64,000 bases of DNA from Hondaea fermentalgiana (Eukaryota > Sar > Bigyra > Thraustochytrida > Thraustochytriidae), in contig NPFB01000015.1 in assembly GCA_014084085.1 (NCBI GenBank), positions 13,158 through 77,157 on the forward strand, written 5' to 3'. Of this stretch, positions 1-9,069 are shown in pieces. Position 1 is the first letter of the stretch, and each line of letters opens with the position of its first letter. The notes below the pieces were generated by a model. That model was not told where the DNA came from. It ran no database searches and was given only the letters and a program-made list of their open reading frames with translations. The position numbers and the translations under genes are program-made.

Positions 1-2052
1 CCCGCCCCGCGCGCGTCCGTGTGCGGAGGCGGCGGGGGGCGGCGGGGTGTCCAGGCGCGGAAAGATGGCCGGCCCAAGCGGCGGCGAGGCGCGCCCAGGT
101 TTTTCTTTATTCTTTTCTTTTCTTTTCTTTCTTCTTTTCTTTCCTTTCTCCCCTGCCAGACACTCACGCACACGGCGTGTCTAGCGCAGCGGTATACTCG
201 AGTTTCCACGGCCAGGCGGGTCGAAAGGCGGACGAGAACCCGCGGTGGCGGCTGCGACCAACATGCTTATACTTGCTTATGATGCTGGCCGGGCAAGGCA
301 CGCAGGGAGAACGGGGCGGGAGAAGCCTGCCTTCCCTGATTCATTCTCATTTGTAATTTATTTTAGGCCATTCCATTTTTTTTTTATTGCTATTTTTTGC
401 CAAACCTGGGCAGGCGAGGCGGAGCCTGGTTCTGCTCGTTCGATCGATCAATCGATGGAACGATGGATTGATGGATCGATTGCCGCGGCAGGGCCGCGAG
501 GCGCGCTGCGGTTGAAATCGTCGGAGCGCCTGGGCGGCTGAATAGAATGCTGCTGGGCTGCAACGCCATGATGAAGCAAGGCTGGCCATGCGATTTTTTC
601 GAAGCCGTTTGAAAAAAGGGAGGACTCGGAAAGGAAAAAAGGAGAAACAAGGAAAGAAAGGAAGAAAGGAAGGGCGCGCCGCGACTCGACGCGTCGATGA
701 TGCCCAGCCAGGCAGCGAGCGAGCCGGGGAGGGGTAAAAGGCGCGCACGCACGCACGCACGCTCGCTCGCTCACACGCACGCACGCACGTAGGCGCAGAC
801 AGCGCAGGTCGCTCTCGAGCGTGCGCGGGAGGCCGCTGGCGAGTTTCCGCCGTGGCGAGGCAGAGCCGCGCGGCGTTGGCGGCTCGTGTCGCAGGCGGAG
901 ATTTGTCTGCGCGGCGCCGCTTTCCCTTTTTCCCCCTTTTCTTCCTTTTCTTTCTTTTGCTTTTTCTTTTCTTTTGCTTTTGTTGTCCTCGCTCCTTTTT
1001 CCCACGCACGCGCGACTGCGACTCGCCTCGTCCATTCGACACAAACCAATCGAGTCCAAATCAACTCGCAGGCAGCCGCTTCGCTTGGCTTGGCTTGGCT
1101 TGGCTTGGCCTCTCGCGCCCGAGCCGCAAGCCCTGGCGTTCTCGGCCGCCTGCCAACACGTTCTGCCTGCAGAATCTTTGTCGCGGAGCAAGATGTGTAT
1201 ATATACACACGTGAGGGTCGCCGCCGCACACCCCTCCTTTCATCTTCTCCTTCATCGTCACCATCGTCGATCGTTTTGAAATGTCACATCCCCTGCCACC
1301 CACTCCTGTGCAGGGCAGGACGGCTTCGTGTCGTGGCTCGCGCGAGAACCTGGGCTCGGCCCCGGGTCTTGATTTTGGTCTTCTCGGCCACGGCGCAGCT
1401 GGGCGTCCGGCGAGACGAGCGGGCGACTCGATTGTTTGCTCGCAAGAGCAGTCACTCCTGCCCCCCCTCCCTCGCAAAGAAGTCGTGCCATGCATTCGTA
1501 TTGCCACATGGTTCGCGCCATGCAATCAATGTCTTTTCCTTTCCGACAAGCACCTGGCTGGCTGCAGGCAGCCAAGCAGACCTCGCGGCTGCGAGCCGAG
1601 CAGACCAAGGTTTTCAGGCGCACGCTCGCCGTAGATGGATGTCGGTTGCAGCGCGGCCCGCGAGCCCGGGGCCTCTTCTCGCGGCTGAAGAAATCGCAAA
1701 GAAATGAGAGGAAGATGCGCGCGCGCGGGCGGAAGGGACAAATGGGGCTTTCGCTCATCGCGCAAGTCGGCGAAACCCGGGCGCAAGTGCCACGAATGAA
1801 CCAACCAAATAGAAAGAAGAAGAAAAAGGAAAGAAAGAAAAAAGATAAGAAAAGAAAAGATAAGAAAAGAAAAGAAAAGAAAAGAAAAAGGAAAAAGAAA
1901 TGAGCAACGAAAGCAAGTTATAGATAGGTTCGCGTGCGCTTGCGCAGACAGACGAACAGCAGCGCAGACCGATTTCCGTCATCGAGCAGCCAGGCGGAGA
2001 CAAAATATGCAATCTCGCGATGAAAAGCCAGACAGCCAGCCAGACAGCCAGC

Positions 2053-2083
<31 letters not shown>

Positions 2084-4440
2084 GACGTACGCGGCAGGAG
2101 GCACGTGGCTGCGGCGACCGCAAGAGTCAACGGTCGCAAAGAGGCAGCCAGGTCGGGCCGCGACCTGGCTGGAGACGCGCTGTCTGTGGGGGAACCCCAC
2201 CCCCTACTCCCTCCCCCATCTTTCCCCCCCGCGTATTCCTTCCCTTGCTGTCTTCGAGCCCCTCTGCGCCCGCGGGGACGCACCAGCCTCTCAGACCATG
2301 CTCGCGCTTCCAGCGGTACTCGGCGCAAGCGTCCCCACTTCCTCCACTGGAAGCCCGCGAAGAAAATAACCGTCCCCGCTTCCGAGCAGCACCTCGGAAG
2401 GAGGTGCTGGTCCCCAGAGGCAGCGAGGGACACTGCGGGAGAGGGAGGTATTCTCCAGTGGACGGCTCCATGCGTACCTGTGGGCGCACTTTTGGTGTGG
2501 CCGCGCGAGCGAGCGAGCGGAGAAAACTTCTCCGCTTTCGGTTTCGCTTTCGCATGATCTTAGCGCGCTCGCCACTAGCCAGGCGCGATCATTTCCCGGG
2601 GGGGAAGGCGCGCCGGCCGCCTCCGCGCGCCTTTGGGGGGTCTCCTACGCCGCACGAGGCGAGGCGAGGCGTCCGCCCCGGCCCGGTTCGAGTTGGTCGC
2701 TGCGATCCTCGCGTCTTATCCACCTCAGCCGCAGCCGCAGGCAGCTGGCAGGGTTTCAAAGGAAGAGCGAGGCGGACAGACGAGTTGCAGACAGACGAGC
2801 AGACAGACAAACAGACGGAGACTTGGAGAGGCAGACAAGTGGGCCCGTGACGAACTTGAAGGCGAAGTTGAACTTGAAGTTGAAGGCGAAGGCGGCGAGA
2901 CAGCGCGGCCGCCGCCGCTCGATTGGATGGCGATTTCCAGGGGGACAGACGCGGAGGGAGGAGCCGCGACTCGCATCGCATCGCATCGCATCGCAGGCAG
3001 GCATCGAGGGCGAGCGAAAATGGACTCGGATTCTGCTCGAGTTCGAAGTTCGAGTTCGAAGTTCGAAAACATTCGAATTCGGAATCTTGATCTTTGAGTT
3101 GGAGAAGCGGCACGGGCGGAGGGGAGGGGGCGCGTGCAGCGCGGCGAAGTGAAAGCCAGACGGCGAGAGCTTATCCGCGTAGGCCGATACTCGCGGCTGG
3201 TCGGGGCGGCCGTTCGACCCGTCGGCCGTGTCTGTCGGGCGGTCGGAGATGGACTCGCAAGCAAGGCGAGAAAGCGGCTCGAGATCGACCGGCCGGAGAA
3301 TCGTGTCACGAGTCTCCATCTATCATCGGCGGCTGGGGGACAGTGAAGTTGCCGCGCTGGGGGTCCTCGCTGCGCGCACGTGTAGGCTCGCGAGCGGGAA
3401 AAGAAATCCAACCACCAGTCAGCAGCAGCCAACATGAGGCAGGCAGTGCAGTTAGATTTTGGATGGCAGAAGACCATAAAAGATCTCCACGCGCCTACTG
3501 CAGCTGCAGCTGCTGCTGCTGCAGCTGTCTGTACCGTCCCGCACGCCGCGAGAACCGCCTTTCTCCTCCCCCCCTTCCCCTTCTCTGCGAGAACCCCCGG
3601 GACGCGACGCGGTCCGAGCGGCACGCGCGCAGAGACAGCGTCTGGACCGACGACACGAGTCGAACCGCTCGATCCTCCGTCGCTCGACCTAAAAACGAGC
3701 TCAGACCGAGCTCAAAACAAAAAGCTCGCCAAACCACCTCACTGTCAGTCCAGACGAAAACCGTGCGGGCTGGCATGCCGAGCGAGGCTCTGTCGAAGGG
3801 CAGTCGCGGGCAGAGAAAGAGCAGCTCAAGGGAGCGGCAAGAAAGACGAGACGTTGTGCGTTAGGCCGGGATGCCTGGCTGGTGTAGTAGAGTAGCTAAG
3901 CTACTTCCTGCGAGCGGCGGGAGGCCTAGTTGCGAAGCAGGCCTCGCCGCAGAGCGCACTCGATTCGCTGCGACCCGCGCGGCGTTGCTGCCTCCGCTGG
4001 CCGCGGGCCGACGCGCCGCGCGTTCGACCCTCCGCCGCCCGCCACCGTCCGTCTTGCCAGCCTGCCTGCCTGCCGGCCGGCCGGCGCGGCGAGCGACGGT
4101 CGCCGTCCATCGAGGCAGGCATACAACTTGACATGACTTGGAAAAGGGACGCGACGAGCGGCGCGTGAAAGAAAGGAAAGACACGCTCGCCAAGGCTTGC
4201 TTGCTTGCTTGCTTGCTTGTTTACTTGCTTGCTTCTTGCGCCAGGTTTTTCTTCCATGAAAGAGGACGCCGCGCGGGAAATAACTAACCTCCGTCCAGGC
4301 TCCGTCTTCGACTTGGGCATCCATTCCGTGGAGACAGAAGATCTTGTCCAACCTGTGAACTCGAATCGGGCATGGCAGGCGGGAAAAACCCGTTGATCAT
4401 GGGCCGTGGCGTGGCGTGACGCGCAAGCGGCCCCCTCGCT

Positions 4441-4500
4441 CCTGCGTTACCTCGCGTTACCTCGCGTTACCTCGCGTTACCTCGCGTTGCCTTGCATTAC
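4441..4500. repeat. Six head-to-tail decamers
   Basis: Six consecutive 10-mers of the form CTCGCGTTAC; the first, fifth and sixth copies carry one or a few substitutions. The unit reads as two related pentamers, in keeping with the 5-bp periodicity seen elsewhere in the intergenic DNA. Confidence 0.9.
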
Positions 4501-4899
4501 ACGCCCCGCAACGTCCGTCGAGGTGGTGTGCGGGCTGCTTGCCGTTGCTGGGGCCGCGCGAACGAGCACAGCACGGCGTTGATCTTGAATGAATGACCCA
4601 TAACTGTCAAATCCCGTGGCACGCGCCTTATTTTGAGTCCAGGGCCTGTCCGAGCGGCTCGAGCACGTCACGTTTTGGCCGGCCGACCACGACGCCCCCG
4701 CGTCCTGCGCGTCTGGGGAAATTGGCATGGAATTGTCGTTGCAACATTCTTCTCGCAACGAACGGACTTGCTGCAACGGCTGGGATGCTGGCTGCAAGGG
4801 GCCATCGAGTGCCTCTGGGAGGAAACGAACAACCTCCGCCTCTTCTTTTCCTCTTGATTCCGCATCGTCCATAGTGCGTGACGTCAATCCTACTCTTGA

Positions 4900-5489
4900 G
4901 CTCTGCCGAGCACAACGTTCTCCTCGAAGTCATTCAATACGCTAGCTCATCGAGACATGTCTTGTGTTCCTTTGCAAGAAATCCCTGCAATTTTGGCACT
5001 TGCGCAAATACGCCTGATCGAAAACGGACTTATATGAGCAAAGAGCTCTCAGGACTTGTAAAATCAGAGCGTTTACTCGAATTCTTGCCATTACTAGAAA
5101 ATGCGAGTTCTCCTCCCTAAAAATCTGGAATCGACGCGGCTGCACAAGACATTCATTGCCTTTCACCAAATGTCAGAAAAGAAAAGCCTATGCTTGTGTT
5201 ACGCTCTGCCGAGCACAACGTTCTCCTCGAAGTCATTCAATAAGCTCATCGAGACACGTCTTGTGTTCCTTTGCAAAAAATCTCTGCAATGATGGCACTT
5301 GCGCAAACACGCCTGATCGAGAACGGACTTGTACGAGCAAAGAGCTCTCAGAACTTGTAAAATCAGAGCCTTTACTCGAATTCCTGCCATTACTAGAAAA
5401 TGCGAGTTCTCCTGGAATCTACGCGGCTACATAAGACATTCATCGACTTTCACCAAATGTCAGAAAAGAAAAGCCTATGCTTGTGTTAC
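4900..5489. repeat. 303-bp tandem duplication (two diverged copies)
   Basis: Copy 1 runs 4900-5202 and copy 2 runs 5203-5489. Both begin GCTCTGCCGAGCACAACG and end in CTATGCTTGTGTTAC. They differ by scattered substitutions and small indels, for example an extra TACGCTAG-like stretch and an extra CTCCCTAAAAAT-like stretch in copy 1. No conserved reading frame spans both copies, so this looks like a non-coding or decayed segmental duplication. It lies in the most AT-rich part of the window. Confidence 0.9.
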
Positions 5490-6545
5490 TGCCGTTGCAG
5501 GTTGTCAGCAACACAACGTAACTTGCTCCGTATTGATGAACACCATCCTACGTAATGAATCATCACTTGCTCATAGCTTTTTGTTCGTTCAGACGACACC
5601 AAAAGTATATTGCGTAACGTTGGTGAAAGTATATCTTTTTTACAAGAAGTACGAAAACTGGCATTCATGGCAAGAGTGAGCTTTGCTATGAGCATTTAGA
5701 GCTATTGCGTTGCGTTGCCCTGCACAGAATCATTTTAAAGCAGCATTCAGGTCATTGCGCGTTCCAAGACAGCTGCAGATGACTTTGATGGAGCTGCTAA
5801 GCCAGACCTTCCTGCCGCTTTCGATTTTCACCACACGTAAATGGAGAATTTCCGGGCACTCATGGATGAACGTAGGCCTACTTTGGGGGTTGTTCTTTTT
5901 CAGAAAAAGAAAAAAAAAAAAACTCTCCCTCTTCCGTGTGCAGCACTGAAAGTATGAGTCAATGATCTGTCGCTGCTGCTCAGAGACTGCTTTGAAAATC
6001 GCGATCCTCGGCTCGGAGCACGTCCCTTTCCTCTGATCTTTTCCTTTTTACGCAAGAAGAATCCAAAAAGAAAGACCACGGTCGCGCCATCACGCTGCTC
6101 GATACTGATATCATGCAAGTAGAGACTACTGGCTTCATCTTCAAATTAGGAGTCAAACAACTTCATCTCTTCAACGCGATCACTTCGTATCTACTTGAAC
6201 AAATTAGTAGAGTCGCGCAAAGAGACGTCTGATTTCTGACAGCTACACTTCTGCTAGCTCAGGTCGTACGTTGCATTCTCTCATGATCAAGTCTTTTGTG
6301 GTCGTTATTTTCTGTCGTGCTCCTCCTCGCATCCTCAGATGCAAAAGAGGGCACCCAATTGTCGTAAAGACCTTAAAAGTATTCCGCCAGTAAGTAAAAG
6401 GGGAAAAAGAGCTCGGCCTCGTTTTGGCAACTTGCATGCAGTCAAAGAAAAGCTTACTAACGCAGTATAGCCCGACGCACGAAGCCGTGTCCACGCGTCC
6501 GCTCCCTCGCTTGCCCCCGCGCGCAAGACCCGCCGAGCTCGACAA

Positions 6546-6574
6546 AGAACAACAACAACAACAACAACAACAAG
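6546..6574 (+). repeat. (CAA)n leader just upstream of the Orai-like ATG
   Basis: An almost pure run of AAC/CAA triplets ends five bases before the start codon, so it probably lies in the 5' untranslated region. Unstructured CAA repeats in leaders can favour scanning and translation; any such role here is inference. Confidence 0.75.
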
Positions 6575-6578
6575 CGAG

Positions 6579-7433
6579 ATGGCGGAGCTCTTCAACGCCG
6601 GCTTGGCCCTGGCCGACGTCCATCTCGCCACCAAATGGCGCGAGGAGGAGATCAAGTACCGCAAGCTGGAGATCCTGCGCAGACAGATTGACGAAAAGGT
6701 AGAGCAGCTGCGGTCTATCGCAAACCTTGCCGCGCTCATCGCCGGTTTTAGCGTGGTGGTCCTCATCGAACTCAACATTCCATCCAACGATGTGCCCGCG
6801 GTCCTCATTGGTCTCTGGGCCCTCTCGACGGCCATTACAGTCTGCATCATGAGTCTTTCCTTTGTCATTTGCACCCTCATGCTCGTAGGCGTGCTCAAGG
6901 CCTTTGATCTCGAACGCGCTAAAATGCCCTTTCAGCAGTTTTGGGTCTTGCGCTGCGAAGAAGATTGGATGCGCGCCTTTTGGTTCTTCACCATTGGCGT
7001 GCCCATGTTCATGCTCAACCTTGCGCTGGCGGGCTGGGTCCTCTTTTTCGAGTATCTCCCCATTGCTGGGCTCATTACAGTCATTTGCGCCGTGGCGATC
7101 ATGTACTGGCTTTCCATTCATCTCAAATGGGGCAGCTACCTCGCCGAGCAGGCCACATTTAACGTTGAGCACATGCCCAGTGAGGCTTCACAACGCCGTA
7201 TCAATTCTCAGCACCAAGGCTCCCATCGCGGCCGGACATTGCACGAGGCCGGCGCCGCTGCATCGGGAAGTGGCCGCTTGCAGCATGAAGATCACGATGA
7301 CTTCCTCCACGACATGACGATGGGCAATGAAATGGGAGGAGCCGATGACTTAGAGGGCGCTGCACGTTCTACGGCTACCCCATATTCTCGTAGCACGCAG
7401 CCAGCCTCTTCCCGGCTCGCAACCAACGTCTAA
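6579..7433 (+). CDS. ORAI: Orai-like calcium release-activated channel subunit
   Basis: The 284-residue product has four hydrophobic segments (about 47-65, 74-108, 133-160 and 162-184) with cytosolic ends, the topology of Orai store-operated Ca2+ channels. The first segment reads AALIAGFSVVVLIELNI and aligns with Orai TM1, whose glycine, phenylalanine, valine and glutamate line the pore; E64 takes the place of the selectivity-filter glutamate (E106 of human Orai1) at the same eight-residue distance from the glycine G56. A basic, helical N-terminus (KYRKLEILRRQ) precedes TM1, as in Orai. The tail after residue 190 is hydrophilic and His/Ser-rich without recognised domains. The ATG is directly preceded by a CAA repeat leader. 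The next gene is convergent. Function is by family; its STIM partner is not in this window. Confidence 0.82.
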   Translation: MAELFNAGLALADVHLATKWREEEIKYRKLEILRRQIDEKVEQLRSIANLAALIAGFSVVVLIELNIPSNDVPAVLIGLWALSTAITVCIMSLSFVICTLMLVGVLKAFDLERAKMPFQQFWVLRCEEDWMRAFWFFTIGVPMFMLNLALAGWVLFFEYLPIAGLITVICAVAIMYWLSIHLKWGSYLAEQATFNVEHMPSEASQRRINSQHQGSHRGRTLHEAGAAASGSGRLQHEDHDDFLHDMTMGNEMGGADDLEGAARSTATPYSRSTQPASSRLATNV

Positions 7434-7648
7434 CGCGTCGTGGTGGTGCCATCAAGCTTTTCCCAATTCGTGCGTCCATTCAGCAAGCAAGGAGACAAGA
7501 CCAAGACCAAGACCAAGTTCAAGACAGCACACGACAAGACAAAGCAAGAAAAGAAATGCAAGGCAAGAGAAGACGAGTATGGTTTTCAAGCTGTTTGCTC
7601 TTCATGAAGTGCTACACATCAGGACGAAGCAACATGAGAGGAGGAAAC

Positions 7649-8152
7649 TCATGCCTTCTTGGTGCGGACGCCGCTCTCCTTGCCCATAATGGCCATCTCC
7701 ACAGCCGTGGTCGCCCACTCGGGACCATGGTTATGGCCGCCATCCTCGGTGAGACCAGCACGGTAGAGTGCCTGCTCGTCCGTAAGGCAGGTCAACACGC
7801 CAAAGATCACAGGCACGCCAGTGTCGAGACCCACGCGCATGATACCTTGCGAGGTAGCTTCGCAAATGTACTCAAAGTGCATCGTGGAGCCCTTGATGAG
7901 GCAACCAATGCAGACCACGGCGTCAACCTCGGTGCTGGCAATCATGCACTTGGCCGCAAAGGGGAGCTCGTAAGCGCCCGCCACCTGCTTCTCGACAATG
8001 TCCTCGACGCCCATCTTCTTGAGCTCGGCCACGCATCCGGACCGCAGTCCCTCGATCACCTCATCGTTCCATCGCGTGTAGCAAATGCCCACGCGCAGGC
8101 CGGCGCCAGACACGGGCTCCGCCGCGGCCTTGAGGCCCTTTACCACCGACAT
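7649..8152 (-). CDS. RIB4: 6,7-dimethyl-8-ribityllumazine synthase
   Basis: The 167-residue protein matches lumazine synthase, the penultimate enzyme of riboflavin synthesis, which condenses 5-amino-6-ribitylaminouracil with 3,4-dihydroxy-2-butanone 4-phosphate. Recognisable family segments in order are [15 protein letters not shown] (substrate pocket), [32 protein letters not shown] with the conserved G-x-T-x-H-x-Y/F-type stretch, [18 protein letters not shown], and the late AxxR/G-H-N-H-G segment before EWATTAVEM. Length is typical of fungal and bacterial enzymes (150-170 residues) and no plastid-type extension is present, so the product is probably cytosolic. I chose the ATG at 8152 (MSVVKGLK) because sequence further upstream is a Lys/Arg translation of an AAAGC repeat. 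It is convergent with the Orai-like gene and divergent from the TRIM-like gene. Confidence 0.93.
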   Translation of the reverse strand: MSVVKGLKAAAEPVSGAGLRVGICYTRWNDEVIEGLRSGCVAELKKMGVEDIVEKQVAGAYELPFAAKCMIASTEVDAVVCIGCLIKGSTMHFEYICEATSQGIMRVGLDTGVPVIFGVLTCLTDEQALYRAGLTEDGGHNHGPEWATTAVEMAIMGKESGVRTKKA

Positions 8153-8155
8153 GAT

Positions 8156-8180
8156 GCTTTGCTTTGCTTTGCTTTGCTTT
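8156..8180. repeat. (GCTTT)n abutting the lumazine synthase start
   Basis: Five pentamers, read as AAAGC repeats on the coding strand of RIB4, end four bases before its ATG. They probably form the leader of that mRNA. Confidence 0.85.
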
Positions 8181-8609
8181 CCTCGGCTCGACCTTCGTCT
8201 GTGTCGCGAGAGTGGCTTCAAGCTTTGCCGCGCGCGCTGCCTCCCCGCTTTGCGTCTGTGCTCTTGGCAAGCTTTCCGTACGCGCTGTGATCCAGGTCTG
8301 CGCCGCCTCGCTCACTCACCCTGGAAGGCCGGGCTTCGCGAGGGGCGACGCGACAACAAGGCGGGAGAGATAGAAAGACTAGACACCGCAAGAAGATCAC
8401 ATTTCCCGCGGCACAAGTTCAGGCGGACTCTCGCAAATGTCGCCAAGAACCTGCATGGAGGCGCGGGCGAAATACCGGCAAGCGCGACTGTCGGAACGCG
8501 ACCCCTGTCGCCGGGAGCAGCTGCTCGCGCGGCGCCAGTAGCGTCCTCGGGAATGCTCGCAAGAGCTAGCTAGCTAGCTAGACAGGGCGAGCGAGCGATT
8601 CGCATCATA

Positions 8610-8830
8610 CAAGTGGACCATTATTATTGTAAAGGGGAACAAAGGAGGCGTCTCCAAGTGGAGAATAGGCCGCGCGCGCAACTACAGTATGCACCGCTCA
8701 AGTAGAGCATGTGCCGCACAAGTAAAGTATGCGCCCCGGCCGTACAAGTAAAGTGACCCCAAGGGGGAATGCAAGTGAGTTATGCGGGCGCCAAGTCGGC
8801 TAATGCGCCTCACAAGTGCGCTAAAGCGAC
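8610..8830 (+). promoter_or_regulatory. Array of about nine CAAGT...TATGCG elements upstream of the TRIM-like gene
   Basis: The pentamer CAAGT recurs at 8610, 8655, 8699, 8719, 8745, 8772, 8792 and 8813, with a degenerate copy (CAACT) at 8679. Most copies continue as CAAGTRNNNTATGCGCC-like sequence, such as CAAGTAAAGTATGCGCC at 8719 and CAAGTGAGTTATGCGGG at 8772. Neighbouring copies are mostly 20-27 bp apart. All face the same way, about 240-460 bp upstream of the ATG at 9070. Matching elements occur at 18152-18350 and 48318-48396. I infer a promoter element; no known factor is assigned. Confidence 0.6.
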
Positions 8831-9069
8831 AGCATGGTGGCCGCGAAGATTTCGAGCCGACCAAGCAGAGCAGCGCAGGCAATACCCGCCATCGGCAACG
8901 ACCGAGACAGACACACGAGGAAACAGACAAAGAAACAAACAAACAATTCGACACGCGCGATAGAGGGACGCGCATCGACGACAGGGGACGCGAGACCTGC
9001 AGTCGCAAGGCACGAAGCAGTGCTTGTGCGGGAGAGAGTCGAGAAGACAAGCTAGGTTTTTCTTTGACG

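Larger units (their letters stand above)
1..6578. other. Gene-free stretch: GC-rich simple repeats, then an AT-richer island
   Basis: No open frame here looks like a protein I recognise; the longest frames are arginine-, proline- or serine-rich products of GC-rich simple sequence. It holds pyrimidine/purine tracts (about 100-150, 600-680, 920-1010, 1810-1900), ACGC repeats near 748-800, TTGGC repeats at 1083-1110, CAGC/AGCC repeats near 2031-2083, CATCG repeats near 2971-2996, TTCGAA-rich sequence near 3035-3085, GCTT repeats near 4196-4236 and six decamers at 4441-4500. From about 4870 to 6450 base composition becomes clearly more AT-rich and includes a tandem duplication. The last part is presumably the promoter and leader of the Orai-like gene. 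Confidence 0.6.
8153..9069. other. Divergent intergenic region between RIB4 and the TRIM-like gene
   Basis: No open frame of interest. It contains the AAAGC leader repeat of RIB4, a CTAG/AGCT repeat at about 8565-8582, the CAAGT element array (listed separately) and an A/C-rich leader running into the TRIM-like ATG. Confidence 0.7.

Noticed and set aside
178..250. tRNA-like D-loop words (AGCGCAGCGGTATA)
   Set aside because: No matching acceptor stem or GGTTCGA-type T-arm follows, so no cloverleaf can be drawn.
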